Counted from the first letter of the stretch, positions 44,783-53,159 are shown. The stretch is 64,000 bases of DNA from Nocardioides marmotae (GCF_013177455.1 NZ_CP053660.1:3348001-3412000); one strand, 5' to 3'. Notes: a model not told the origin generated them from the sequence alone. Program-made: numbers and translations.

Positions 44783-45796
44783 ATGATCAGGGACATCACC
44801 GTCCTGGCCGGCGGGACCGGCGGGGCCCGGTTCCTCCAGGGCCTCCTCCACGGCATCGAGACCGGCGCCCTCCCCGGGGTCGCGTCCGACGCGGTCGTCA
44901 CCGTCGTGGCCAACACCGCCGACGACATCTGGGTGCACGGGCTGAAGGTCTGCCCCGACCTCGACACGGTGATGTACACCCTCGGCGACGGCATCGACCC
45001 CGTCCGCCGCTGGGGCCGGCGCGAGGAGACCTGGAGCGTCAAGGCCGAGCTGGCCGAGTACGGCGTCGAGCCGACGTGGTTCGGGCTCGGTGACCGCGAC
45101 GTGGCCACCCACCTGGTCCGCACCCAGATGCTCGACGCGGGCTACCCGCTCTCCCAGGTGACGACCGCGCTGTGCCGCCGGTGGCTGACCCCGCGGTACG
45201 GCGACCGGGTCCGGCTGCTGCCGATGACCGACGACCGGGTGGAGACCCACGTCGCGATCGCCGACGAGCAGAGCCCGAGCGGGCGCCGGGTGGTCCACTT
45301 CCAGGAGTACTGGGTGCGCCTGCGCGCCTCGGTGCCCGCCGAGACCGTGGTGTTCGTGGGGCTCGAGCAGGCGACGCCGGGGCCGGGTGTGCTCGACGCG
45401 ATCACCGGCGCCGACCTGGTCGTCCTGCCGCCGTCGAACCCGGTCGTCTCGGTCGGCACGATCCTCGGCGTCCCCGACGTCCGCGACGTGCTGCGGGTGA
45501 CCAAGGCCCCCGTCGTCGGCATCTCCCCCATCGTCGGGCCCAGCCACGTCCACGGGATGGCCGAGCAGATGCTCACCTCGATCGGCGTCGAGGTCAGCGC
45601 TGCCGCGGTCGGGCTGCACTACGGCGCCCGGTCCGCCGCCGGGGTCCTCGACGGCTGGCTGGTCGACGAGGGCGACGCCGACCAGGTGGAGCGGGTGCGC
45701 GAGAGCGGGGTCGCGTGCGCCGCCGTACCGCTGATGATGACCGACCACGACGCCACCGCGGCCATGGCCGCCGCCGCCATCGGGCTCGTCACGTGA
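44783..45796 (+). CDS. fbiA: 2-phospho-L-lactate transferase (F420 synthesis)
   Basis: 337 residues. ITVLAGGTGGARFLQGLLHGI at the start is the nucleotide-binding loop of CofD/FbiA, followed by NTADDIWVHGLKVCPDLDTVMYTLGDGID, GLGDRDVATHLVRTQMLDAGYPLSQVT and LPPSNPVVSVGTILGVPDVRDVL. The enzyme links an activated phosphoenolpyruvyl/lactyl moiety to FO, forming (dehydro-)F420-0. F420 is a deazaflavin hydride carrier common in actinobacteria. GTGA overlap with fbiB. fbiC and fbiD are not in the window. Confidence 0.96.
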   Translation: MIRDITVLAGGTGGARFLQGLLHGIETGALPGVASDAVVTVVANTADDIWVHGLKVCPDLDTVMYTLGDGIDPVRRWGRREETWSVKAELAEYGVEPTWFGLGDRDVATHLVRTQMLDAGYPLSQVTTALCRRWLTPRYGDRVRLLPMTDDRVETHVAIADEQSPSGRRVVHFQEYWVRLRASVPAETVVFVGLEQATPGPGVLDAITGADLVVLPPSNPVVSVGTILGVPDVRDVLRVTKAPVVGISPIVGPSHVHGMAEQMLTSIGVEVSAAAVGLHYGARSAAGVLDGWLVDEGDADQVERVRESGVACAAVPLMMTDHDATAAMAAAAIGLVT

Positions 45797-46749
45797 CCAC
45801 CTCCGGGATCGAGGTCTGGGCGCCCGACGGCGTCGGCGAGGTCCGCGCCGGGGACGACCTGGCCGCGCTCGTGCTGCCGCTGGTCGAGCTCGCCGACGGC
45901 GACGTGCTGGTGGTGACCAGCAAGGTGGTGAGCAAGGCCGAGGGCCGCGTGGTGAGCGGTACGACGCGCGAGGAGGCGCTCGCCGGCGAGACCGTCCGCG
46001 TGGTGGCCCGCCGCGGGCCGACGACCATCGTGCGGACCCGCCACGGGTTGACCATGGCCGCCGCGGGGATCGACGCCAGCAACGTCGAGGTGGGCTCGGT
46101 GGTGCTGCTGCCGCTCGACCCCGACGGCTCGGCTCGCCGGCTCCGCGCCGCCGTGCGCGAGCGGACCGGCCGCAACGTCGGGGTCGTGGTCACCGACACC
46201 GCCGGGCGCGCCTGGCGCGAGGGCCAGACCGACATCGCGGTGGGCGCCGCGGGGCTGCTGGTCGCCGAGGACTTCGGCGGCCGGGTCGACGCCCACGGCA
46301 ACCCCCTGGTGGTCACCGCGCCGGCCGTCGCCGACGAGATCGCCGGGGTCGCCGAGCTCGCCTCGGGCAAGCTCGGCGCGCGGCCCTTCGCCGTCGTCCG
46401 CGGCCGCGCCGACCTGGTGCTCGCCCCCGGCGACGACGGTCCGGGCGCGCGGGCGCTGGTGCGGCCCGAGGGCGGCGACCTGTTCGGGTACGGCGCCCGC
46501 GAGGCCGTCGTCCGCGCCGTGCTGGGCGACCCGGCCGACCAGGCGCCGTTCGGCTCGCCCGTCCCGGCCGAGGAGCTGGCCGCCGTGCTGCGGCTGCTGC
46601 CCGGCGTCGAGGTGGCCGCGACCGAGGACGGCGTGAGCGTCACCGGCGGTCCTGCGGAGGCCGTCGCGGCGCTCGCCTTCGCCCACGGCTGGCGGGTGGA
46701 CGGCGCCGGTTCGGCCGTCGAGGCACGGCTGCGGCCGGCCACGACCTAG
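45793..46749 (+). CDS. fbiB: F420-0:L-glutamate ligase, short FbiB lacking the nitroreductase domain
   Basis: 318 residues from GTG 45793. The CofE domain (about 1-245) is complete: LADGDVLVVTSKVVSKAEGRVV, RTRHGLTMAAAGIDASNVEVGSVVLLP, VTDTAGRAWREGQTDIAVGAAG and GKLGARPFAVVRG. It adds glutamates to F420-0. In M. tuberculosis FbiB a C-terminal FMN nitroreductase-like domain of about 200 residues follows and reduces dehydro-F420-0; here only about 70 residues remain (FGYGAREAVVRAVLGDP..., then a short helical end). The reductase must be a separate protein. Its TAG stop is part of the -10 box of the DUF3105 gene. Confidence 0.92.
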   Translation: MTTSGIEVWAPDGVGEVRAGDDLAALVLPLVELADGDVLVVTSKVVSKAEGRVVSGTTREEALAGETVRVVARRGPTTIVRTRHGLTMAAAGIDASNVEVGSVVLLPLDPDGSARRLRAAVRERTGRNVGVVVTDTAGRAWREGQTDIAVGAAGLLVAEDFGGRVDAHGNPLVVTAPAVADEIAGVAELASGKLGARPFAVVRGRADLVLAPGDDGPGARALVRPEGGDLFGYGAREAVVRAVLGDPADQAPFGSPVPAEELAAVLRLLPGVEVAATEDGVSVTGGPAEAVAALAFAHGWRVDGAGSAVEARLRPATT

Positions 46750-46752
46750 ACT
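46747..46752 (+). promoter_or_regulatory. -10 box upstream of the DUF3105 gene
   Basis: TAGACT, overlapping the fbiB stop codon. The transcript would have a leader of about 40 nt with GAGGAAA before the GTG at 46801. Confidence 0.45.
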
Positions 46753-46800
46753 CACCCGCGCAACCCCGACCGCCGTACCCACCGCGAGGAAACCCGAACC

Positions 46801-47556
46801 GTGGCCAAGCCTGCCAAGAACGACCGCCAGGCGGTCATCGACTCGATCCGCAAGAAGCAGAAGGGCGCCGACAAGCGCCGTGGCTTCGCGATCGTCGGTG
46901 TCTGCTCGCTGGTGGCCATCCTCCTCATCGGTGCCGCGGCGTACCAGCCGGTCAAGGACTGGTGGGACCTGCGCAAGTTCAACGACATCGAGGTCTCCTC
47001 CATCGGCGCGCCGGCGTCGGCCTGCCAGGACATCACCACCCGCGAGGCCACGGGCAACCAGGACCACGTCCCCACCGGCACGCCGGTGCAGTACGAGGAC
47101 GCTCCCCCGGCCTTCGGCGCCCACTGGAACGAGGCGAACGTCGCGCCCGACCCGATGGAGCGCAAGCTCTACACCGAGGGCGACCGGCCGGCCATCGAGG
47201 CGCTCGTGCACAACCTCGAGCACGGCTACACGATCCTCTGGTACGACGAGACCGCCGCGAACGACGACGAGATGATGGACGACATCCGCGGCATCGCGAC
47301 CAAGTTCAAGGGCACCTCGAACCTGCGGTTGAAGTTCAAGGCCGTCCCGTGGACCGAGGAGGACGGCGAGCCGTTCCCCGACGGTCAGCACATCGCCCTC
47401 ACCCACTGGTCGATCGGCGGCGCCGGCAACGACGTCTCCGACACCTCCACCCAGGTCGGCGTGTGGCAGTACTGCTCGGCCCCCTCGGGCGAGGCCCTCG
47501 AGGACTTCATGCTCGAGTACCCCTACATGGACTCCCCCGAGCCCGGCGCCATGTGA
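46801..47556 (+). CDS. DUF3105 family membrane-anchored protein
   Basis: 251 residues from GTG 46801. A basic N-terminus, one membrane helix (about 29-48, GFAIVGVCSLVAILLIGAAAY) and an outside domain with the family's signatures: GTPVQYEDAPPAFGAHWN (the PPxxGxH pattern), EALVHNLEHGYTILWYDE (HNLEHG) and IALTHWS. Conserved His residues could bind metal. The function of DUF3105 is unknown. Monocistronic, ended by a very strong hairpin. Confidence 0.9.
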   Translation: MAKPAKNDRQAVIDSIRKKQKGADKRRGFAIVGVCSLVAILLIGAAAYQPVKDWWDLRKFNDIEVSSIGAPASACQDITTREATGNQDHVPTGTPVQYEDAPPAFGAHWNEANVAPDPMERKLYTEGDRPAIEALVHNLEHGYTILWYDETAANDDEMMDDIRGIATKFKGTSNLRLKFKAVPWTEEDGEPFPDGQHIALTHWSIGGAGNDVSDTSTQVGVWQYCSAPSGEALEDFMLEYPYMDSPEPGAM

Positions 47557-47565
47557 CGCCTGCTC

Positions 47566-47617
47566 GTACGCCGACGGGCCGGTCCCTCCTCGCGGAGGGG
47601 CCGGCCCGTCGGCGTAC
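47566..47617. terminator. Bidirectional terminator after the DUF3105 gene
   Basis: Arms of 24 bp (47566-47589 and 47594-47617, beginning GTACGCCGACGGGCCGG) with one mismatch and a TCGC loop, between two convergent genes. Confidence 0.85.
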
Positions 47618-47637
47618 CGGGACCTGCGGCCCGGCGG

Positions 47638-47686
47638 AGCTGCTCGGCGGAGCTGCTCGGCGGAGCTGCTCGGTGGAGCTGCTCAG
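47638..47686. repeat. Tandem 13-bp repeat AGCTGCTCGGCGG (about 4 copies)
   Basis: It runs into the stop codon of the minus-strand Tudor-like gene (stop at 47688). The fourth instance in the window of a short tandem array abutting a minus-strand stop codon. Confidence 0.8.
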
Positions 47687-47687
47687 G

Positions 47688-47909
47688 TCAGAGCTTGGAC
47701 ATCTTCGCGAACGGCGGGGCGACCCGGATGTTGCGGTCGCCGAAGTTGACGGTGACGCAGAAGGAGTCGACGGCGATGACGCGGCCGAGGCCGTGGGCGT
47801 CGTGGGAGACGCGGTCATCGACCTCGAAGACCTCCAGCACGAGCTCGGGCTCGGGCTTGAAGGGACTGCTGGCAAGATGGCGCGGCCGCGCTCGGCGAGA
47901 GGAAGACAT
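47688..47909 (-). CDS. Small UvrD-C/Tudor-like domain protein
   Basis: 73 residues from ATG 47909, with a CATACT -10-like box 7 nt before it (leaderless); a longer GTG start at 47954 is possible. The C-terminal part, DDRVSHDAHGLGRVIAVDSFCVTVNFGDRNIRVAPPFAKMSKL, resembles the Tudor-like fold at the C-terminus of UvrD/PcrA helicases (GDRVxHxxFGxGxV...VDFG...L..AxxxKL), which binds RNA polymerase. The N-terminus is basic. Possibly a free-standing RNA-polymerase-binding module. Confidence 0.72.
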   Translation of the reverse strand: MSSSRRARPRHLASSPFKPEPELVLEVFEVDDRVSHDAHGLGRVIAVDSFCVTVNFGDRNIRVAPPFAKMSKL

Positions 47910-47966
47910 CCCTGCCAGTATGCGCCTCGAAACGCCCGCCCGTGGCTTCCGCACAGCATTCGGTCC

Positions 47967-49079
47967 TCAGGTGAGGTCGGTGCGGCCGCTCTCGGTGAGC
48001 CCGGCGACGACCGCCTTGACCTCCTGGGCGCGGGCGCGGGTGGTGACGAGGAGCGCGTCGGGGGTGTCCACGACGACCACGTCCTCGAGGCCGACGACGG
48101 CCACGACCCGCTCCGAGCGGGGGACGACGAGGCCGGTGCTGTCGACGGCGCGGACGAGCGCGTCGTCGCCCAGCACCGTCACCGAGCCGCCCTCGTCACG
48201 GAGCGCGTCGAGCAGGGTCGCCAGGGAGTCGAAGTCGCCGATGTCGTCCCACCCGAAGGTCGAGGGGACGGTGACCACGCGGCCGGCGTCGGCGGCAGGC
48301 TCGGCGACGGCGTGGTCCAGGGCGATCTTCGGCAGGTCGGGCCACAGCTCGTCGAGCCGGTCGGGCTCGGCGGCGATCGAGCGGAGCGCCGCCGCGAACT
48401 CCGGGTGCCAGGTGCCGAGCAGGTCGAGCAGCACGGTGGGGCGGACGACGAACATGCCGGCGTTCCAGCGGTACCGCCCGGTCGCCAGGTACGCCGCCGC
48501 CACGTCCGTCGACGGCTTCTCGACGAACTCCTGGACCGTGGCGACGCCCGGGTGCCCGGGGAGCTCCTCGCCGAGGTGGATGTAGCCGAAGGCCGAGGAG
48601 GCGAAGGTCGGCTCGATCCCCAGCGTGACCAGCCAGCCCTCGCGGGCGACCTCGACCGCGGTCCGCACGCAGGCGCGGAACGCCTCGGGATCGGCGATCA
48701 CGTGGTCGGCGGCGAAGGAGCCCATCACCGCATCGGGGTCGCGCCGCTCGAGCAGGGCGGCGGCCAGCCCGATCGCCGCCATCGAGTCCCGCGCCGAGGG
48801 CTCGGCGAGGATCGCGTCGTCGCCGAGGCCGGCCAGCTGCTCGGCGACCGCGTCGCGGTGCGGGCGGCCGGTGACCACGAGGAACCGGTCCTCGGCCAGC
48901 GGCGCGAGCCGCTCGTGGGTCTCCTGGAGCAGCGAGCGCCCGCTGCCGGTGAGGTCGCGCAGGAACTTCGGGGAGGTGCGCCGCGACAGCGGCCACAGGC
49001 GGGTCCCGGCACCGCCGGCGGGGATGACGGCCCAGAAGCCCTCGAGCGCGGACGGGTCGGTGGGCGCGGGGAGGCTCAT
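47967..49079 (-). CDS. manC: Mannose-1-phosphate guanylyltransferase
   Basis: 370 residues from ATG 49079. The nucleotidyltransferase signature VIPAGGAGTRLWPLSRRTSPKFL (about 17-39) is followed by SFAADHVIADPEAF, FGYIHLGEEL, VQEFVEKPS, YRWNAGMFV and STFGWDDIGDFDSL. It makes GDP-mannose from mannose-1-P and GTP, following manB (37025-38404). No C-terminal isomerase domain, so it is a single-function form. TAGGCT (49088-49093) lies 8 nt before the ATG; the promoter faces that of the TIGR03089 gene. Confidence 0.93.
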   Translation of the reverse strand: MSLPAPTDPSALEGFWAVIPAGGAGTRLWPLSRRTSPKFLRDLTGSGRSLLQETHERLAPLAEDRFLVVTGRPHRDAVAEQLAGLGDDAILAEPSARDSMAAIGLAAALLERRDPDAVMGSFAADHVIADPEAFRACVRTAVEVAREGWLVTLGIEPTFASSAFGYIHLGEELPGHPGVATVQEFVEKPSTDVAAAYLATGRYRWNAGMFVVRPTVLLDLLGTWHPEFAAALRSIAAEPDRLDELWPDLPKIALDHAVAEPAADAGRVVTVPSTFGWDDIGDFDSLATLLDALRDEGGSVTVLGDDALVRAVDSTGLVVPRSERVVAVVGLEDVVVVDTPDALLVTTRARAQEVKAVVAGLTESGRTDLT

Positions 49080-49087
49080 GGCCCCGC

Positions 49088-49093
49088 AGCCTA
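49088..49093 (-). promoter_or_regulatory. -10 box of a leaderless promoter for manC
   Basis: TAGGCT on the minus strand, 8 nt before ATG 49079; it lies 15 bp from the divergent -10 box of the TIGR03089 gene. Confidence 0.5.
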
Positions 49094-49108
49094 GGGCCGG
49101 GCGGTGTC

Positions 49109-49114
49109 TAGGGT
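49109..49114 (+). promoter_or_regulatory. -10 box of a leaderless promoter for the TIGR03089 gene
   Basis: TAGGGT on the plus strand, 7 nt before GTG 49122. It decides between three in-frame GTG codons (49104, 49113, 49122). Confidence 0.5.
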
Positions 49115-49121
49115 GACGGGT

Positions 49122-49856
49122 GTGACGACCTTCTCCGCCGTCCTGGCCGACCTGCTGCGCCGCGAGCCGGGCCGCCCGCTCGTGACGTTCTACGACGACG
49201 CGACCGGCGAGCGGGTGGAGCTGTCGGTGACGACGTACGCCAACTGGGTCGCCAAGGCCTCCTCCCTGCTCGTCGAGGAGCACGACCTCGAGCGCGGCGA
49301 CACCCTGCGCGTCGACCTGCCGGCCCACTGGCTGGCCCCGGTCTTCCTCGGCGCGGCCTGGAACGCCGGGCTCGCCGTCACCCTGACCGACGAGCCCGGC
49401 CGGGAGCCCGACGCGGTCGTGTGCGGCCCCGACGGGCTCGACCGCTGGGCCGGCCGGGCCGGCGACGTACCGGTGCTGGCCTGCTCGCTGCGGCCCCTCG
49501 GCGTCCGCTTCGCCGACCCGCTGCCCGCCGGCGTCCACGACGTGGGCGTGGAGGTGTGGTCGCAGCCGGACTCCTTCATCCCGTGGGACCCGCCGCAGGA
49601 CGACGACGCCGCCGTCGTGGTCGACGGGGTCGCCACGACCCAGGGCGCGCTGTGGAGCGCGGCCGCCGCCGGGAGTCTCCTCACCGACGGCGGCCGGCTC
49701 CTCTCGGAGGCGAACCCGGCTTCCCCACCAGGCCTCGCCACCTTCACCGAGCCGCTCGCACGGAGCGGCTCGCTGGTCCTCGTGGTCAACGCCGACCGGG
49801 AGCGCGTCGAGGCGACGTACGCCGCCGAGCGCGCCACCGCCCGCTTCCCCGCCTGA
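49122..49856 (+). CDS. TIGR03089 family protein (acyl-CoA synthetase N-domain-like)
   Basis: 244 residues. LVTFYDDATGERVELSVTTYANWVAKASSLLVEEHDLERGDTLRVDLPAHWLAPVFLGAAWNAGLAVTL resembles the first subdomain of ANL adenylating enzymes, but the P-loop (TSGTTG) and the C-terminal lid are absent; the end (LVLVVNADRERVEATYAAERAT) is short. That is the TIGR03089 family of actinobacteria, of unknown function and unlikely to adenylate by itself. It lies next to manC in many relatives. Confidence 0.87.
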   Translation: MTTFSAVLADLLRREPGRPLVTFYDDATGERVELSVTTYANWVAKASSLLVEEHDLERGDTLRVDLPAHWLAPVFLGAAWNAGLAVTLTDEPGREPDAVVCGPDGLDRWAGRAGDVPVLACSLRPLGVRFADPLPAGVHDVGVEVWSQPDSFIPWDPPQDDDAAVVVDGVATTQGALWSAAAAGSLLTDGGRLLSEANPASPPGLATFTEPLARSGSLVLVVNADRERVEATYAAERATARFPA

Positions 49857-49875
49857 CCACCGGGGACCACGTCCC

Positions 49876-52779
49876 TCAGCCGACCAGGTCGTAGACCCCC
49901 GCGCCCTCGCCGATCAGCCGCCGCGCGCCGAAGCCGGTGGTCGTGCCGGGCAGCAGCCACAGCTTCCCGTCGGCCTTGCTGCGCGCGATCACGTCGGCGT
50001 GGCCGGTGAGCTGGACGTCGCTGACGCCGACCAGCCAGTCGTAGGCGGACACGTCGGTGCCCAGCGCCCGCGGAGTCGTCAGGCCGCCGGGGCCGTTGCC
50101 GGGATAGAGCGTCAGCTTGTCGCCGACCCGGAACAGGCTGTCCGGGGCGCCGTCGGCGTCCCAGCGGCCCACGGCGAGGTGCTGGGTGGCCGCGACCCGC
50201 GAGCGCACGACGTACGACGCCGCGAGGCCGTCGAGGCCCTTGCCCGGGTAGACCCGCATCGCTCCCCCGGCCGGCTGGCCGAGCAGGTCGGGCCAGCCGT
50301 CGCCGGTCACGTCGCCGGCGGCCGTGAGCAGGCCGACGCCGGCGAAGCCCTTCCCGAGCTGGGTGGCCTTGGTGAACCGGCCGGTGCCGTCGCCGCGGCG
50401 CAGCGAGAGCGCGCCGGTCGTCTTGTTGCGGGTGACCATGTCGCCGAAGCCGTCGCGGTCCCAGTCGCCGACGCTGAGCAGCAGGTCGGCGTTGCGGAGG
50501 TTGACGCCGGTGGGGACCGCGGCGGTGGTGTCGAAGGTGCCGGCGTTCTCCAGCACGACCAGGGCGTCGCCGCGGCGGCCGACGAGGTCGGGGGTCGCGT
50601 CGCCGAGCAGGTCGCCGCCGGCGGTGACCCCGGTCAGGCCGGCGGTCCGCTTGACCGGGCCGATGGCGCTGCCGAAGGTGCCGTCGCCGCGGCCGGGCCG
50701 GACGAAGCCGTTGCCGTTGTCGGCGCGCTGCACGAACAGGTCGGCGCGGCCGTCGCGGTCGAGGTCTCCGCCCGCGGTGATCGAGGCGAACTGGCGCCAC
50801 GACCCACCCAGCGCGGTGCGGGTGGCGGGGTCGAGCCCGGCGGAGCCGCGGTGCAGCCAGAGCTTGCCGGCGGCGTCGCGGGCCAGCAGGTCGGCCCGAC
50901 CGTCGCCGTCGACGTCGCCGGGACCCACGAGAAGGTCGTAGCCGGCCCAGCCGGTGGTCCCGGCACGGCGGGTGAAGCCGGTGCCGGTGCCGGTCCCGAG
51001 GAACAGGTCGAGGCGGCCGTCGGCCGTGCGGGCGACGAGGTCGTGGCGGCCGTCGCCGTCGAGGTCGCCGGCGGGGATGAGCAGGTCGCGGCCCGCGGTC
51101 CCGGGCACCGTCGTGCCGGTGGGTGCGAAGCCGCCGCTGCCGGCGCCGGCCCGCACCTGCGCGGTGCCGTCGGCACGGCGGACGACGAGATCGGCGCGGC
51201 CGTCGCCGGTGAGGTCGGGCGAGACGACCGCCGTCGCGCCGGCGGCCGCGTCGGCGGCGGACCAGCCGGTGGCCACGGGGCGGGCGGCGCGGAAGGCGGT
51301 CAGCCCGCCGGTGGGGATGAGGTAGGCCAGCTTGTCGGTGGCGTTTCGGACCAGCAGGTCGGGGTGCGGGGTGCCGACCAGGTCGGACTCGCGCTCCCGC
51401 CCGGCCCACCCGGTCTGCGCCTGCCCGGCCAGCTCGCGGATCTGCGGCACCAGCGCGTAGAGGTGGCGACCGGGGCAGGCGGTCGAGCCGGCGTCGCGGT
51501 GGCCGTTGATCGCACGGAAGGACCGCCGACCCACGACCTGGCTCGAGGAGACCGCGTCGACCCCGTGCAGGGAGAGCTTCCAGGCGAACAGCGCGCCGTA
51601 GGCCTGGACCATCGCGCTGCTCGGCTTGGCGGTCTCGAAGTTGCCGATCGCCGACATCGCGAAGGAGTTCTCGTTGTAGCCGAGCGTGTGGGCGCCGACG
51701 ACCGGGCGGTCGATCCCGCCGTAGCGGCCCTCCCAGATCCGGCCGAAGCGGTCGACGAGGAAGTTGTAGCCCACGTCGGACCAGCCCCGCGACTGCGTGT
51801 GGTAGGCGTAGATGCTGCGCAGGATCCCCGGCACCTCGGCCCGCGTGTAGCCGTTGGCGTTGACCGTGTGGTGGACGAAGCCGGCGTGGACCTCGTGGTA
51901 GGACGGCGCGCTCTTCCCGCGCAGCGCCTCGTTGGCGCCCCACTGGGCGCGGGAGTAGATCACCGGGCGGGGCGTGTACGTCGCCGCGCGGAGCGCCAGC
52001 GCGCCGCCGGTGCCCCCGGTGGTGGACGCGCGCCCAGCGGCCGTGGTCGCGCGCTTCACGGCCGGGGTGGTGGTCGCCGCGGAGCCGCCGGTCGCGTGCA
52101 GCGCCGGGCGTTCCCGGGCGACGACGCCCGCGTGGCCCGGGTCGACCACGGCGAGCCGCAGGTCGTCGGGCACGCCGGCCTCGGAGCGGACCCGCACCTG
52201 CACCCGGTCGACCTCGCCGACGAACATCTCGTCGGTGCCCGGGCGGGCGCGCCGCGCCTCGGCGCTGTCCGGGTCGGGGCCGTGCTCGTCGTGGTAGGCC
52301 ATCTCCGACCAGCCGGTCCAGGCGCCGTCGGTCTCGGTGCGGACCTCGAAGGAGATCGCGTCGTCGGCGATCGCCTGCCCCGACCGCCAGGTCACGCCGA
52401 CCGCGCCGTAACCGGTGACCGGCTGCGGGGCGGCGACGACCTCGGCCCGCGGCCCGGTGACCCGGGTGCGGGCGTGCAGGGCGCCGGCGGCGCCGCGGCC
52501 GTTCGCGGGGGCGGTCAGCGCGTACTCGGTGACCACCGGGTCGACGACCTCGGCCGGCACGACCGAGGTGTGCGTCTGCTCGGCGGAGTACGACGAGAGC
52601 CGGCCGGTGACCGAGACGCCGTTGCTCTCCCCCAGGCCGAGCCCGGCGCCGCTGCTGGGCGCCTCGTGCACCACGTCGAGGGACAGCACGCCGGCCGCCG
52701 GAGTGAGCACGGCGAGCACCGTCCCGAGGGCCAGCAGCTGCTGGCAACCGGTGACGAAACGGTCCTTCGACCTGGACAT
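49876..52779 (-). CDS. Exported PGRP-type amidase with FG-GAP/VCBS repeats
   Basis: 967 residues from ATG 52779 (ACAGGT upstream). Signal peptide (about 1-35), N-terminal beta domain, PGRP/amidase_2 domain about 275-480 (VIYSRAQWGANEALRG, VHAGFVHHTVNANGYT with zinc His, HTQSRGWSDVGYNFLVDRFGRIWEGRYGG, NGHRDAGSTACPG with second His and Cys). The C-terminal half has about eleven FG-GAP/VCBS-type repeats with Asp-rich calcium loops (DLDGDGRHDLVAR, DVDGDGRADLLAR, DWDRDGFGDMVTR), forming a propeller. It should cut peptidoglycan stem peptides outside the cell; the propeller may bind wall or surface glycan. Paralogue of the gene at 13344-15134. Confidence 0.9.
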   Translation of the reverse strand: MSRSKDRFVTGCQQLLALGTVLAVLTPAAGVLSLDVVHEAPSSGAGLGLGESNGVSVTGRLSSYSAEQTHTSVVPAEVVDPVVTEYALTAPANGRGAAGALHARTRVTGPRAEVVAAPQPVTGYGAVGVTWRSGQAIADDAISFEVRTETDGAWTGWSEMAYHDEHGPDPDSAEARRARPGTDEMFVGEVDRVQVRVRSEAGVPDDLRLAVVDPGHAGVVARERPALHATGGSAATTTPAVKRATTAAGRASTTGGTGGALALRAATYTPRPVIYSRAQWGANEALRGKSAPSYHEVHAGFVHHTVNANGYTRAEVPGILRSIYAYHTQSRGWSDVGYNFLVDRFGRIWEGRYGGIDRPVVGAHTLGYNENSFAMSAIGNFETAKPSSAMVQAYGALFAWKLSLHGVDAVSSSQVVGRRSFRAINGHRDAGSTACPGRHLYALVPQIRELAGQAQTGWAGRERESDLVGTPHPDLLVRNATDKLAYLIPTGGLTAFRAARPVATGWSAADAAAGATAVVSPDLTGDGRADLVVRRADGTAQVRAGAGSGGFAPTGTTVPGTAGRDLLIPAGDLDGDGRHDLVARTADGRLDLFLGTGTGTGFTRRAGTTGWAGYDLLVGPGDVDGDGRADLLARDAAGKLWLHRGSAGLDPATRTALGGSWRQFASITAGGDLDRDGRADLFVQRADNGNGFVRPGRGDGTFGSAIGPVKRTAGLTGVTAGGDLLGDATPDLVGRRGDALVVLENAGTFDTTAAVPTGVNLRNADLLLSVGDWDRDGFGDMVTRNKTTGALSLRRGDGTGRFTKATQLGKGFAGVGLLTAAGDVTGDGWPDLLGQPAGGAMRVYPGKGLDGLAASYVVRSRVAATQHLAVGRWDADGAPDSLFRVGDKLTLYPGNGPGGLTTPRALGTDVSAYDWLVGVSDVQLTGHADVIARSKADGKLWLLPGTTTGFGARRLIGEGAGVYDLVG

Positions 52780-53159
52780 GGCGACCTGTTCTTCGTGCGG
52801 GGGAAGTTCACACAGGGCGCAACTTTCACATGCGTCACAGGCCGATCGGAAGAGTCCGTGAGTAACTACAACGGTGTAATTTCCACTCGACACGCCGCCA
52901 CTTTCCAGATTTGTCAAGCCGAGGATGCCCGGTGTAGGCCTCCCCGCGGCGGCGACACGCCGAGCCCCGACATCGCCGAGTCCGCACTTCCTGCATGCCG
53001 AAACCGCACTTGCGGCGCGCCGAATCGGCACTTGCGGCGCGCCGAATCGGCACTTCCGGCGCGCCGAGTCGGCACTTCCGGTCGGCGTACCGACCAGAAG
53101 TGCGCACTCGAGCCGCCAGAAGTGCCGACTCGGCGAAAAAAGGGGGCGAGAGGGGTGGG
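52780..53159. other. 380-bp gap between the amidase and the wzt-like gene
   Basis: It holds the promoter region of the amidase (a consensus -35, TTGACA, at 52912-52917 on the minus strand, without a clear -10 at 17 bp) and the palindromic tandem repeats at 52978-53135. No gene is visible. Confidence 0.5.
52978..53135. repeat. Tandem 22-bp palindromic repeats and terminal long hairpin
   Basis: Four full copies of GAATCGGCACTTGCGGCGCG plus CC (period 22) at 52978-53065, then a partial fifth that forms the left arm of a long inverted repeat: CGCCGAGTCGGCACTTCCGG (53062-53081) pairs 19 of 20 with 53116-53135. A second hairpin, GCACTTCCGGTCGG with CCGACCAGAAGTGC, is nested inside. It is the region downstream of the galactan operon on the minus strand; a run of six T (minus strand) lies before, not after, the hairpin. 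Confidence 0.75.

Noticed and set aside
53136..53141. Intrinsic terminator U-tract for the wzt-like gene
   Set aside because: The T-run on the minus strand precedes the hairpin, so it cannot serve as the U-tract of that terminator.
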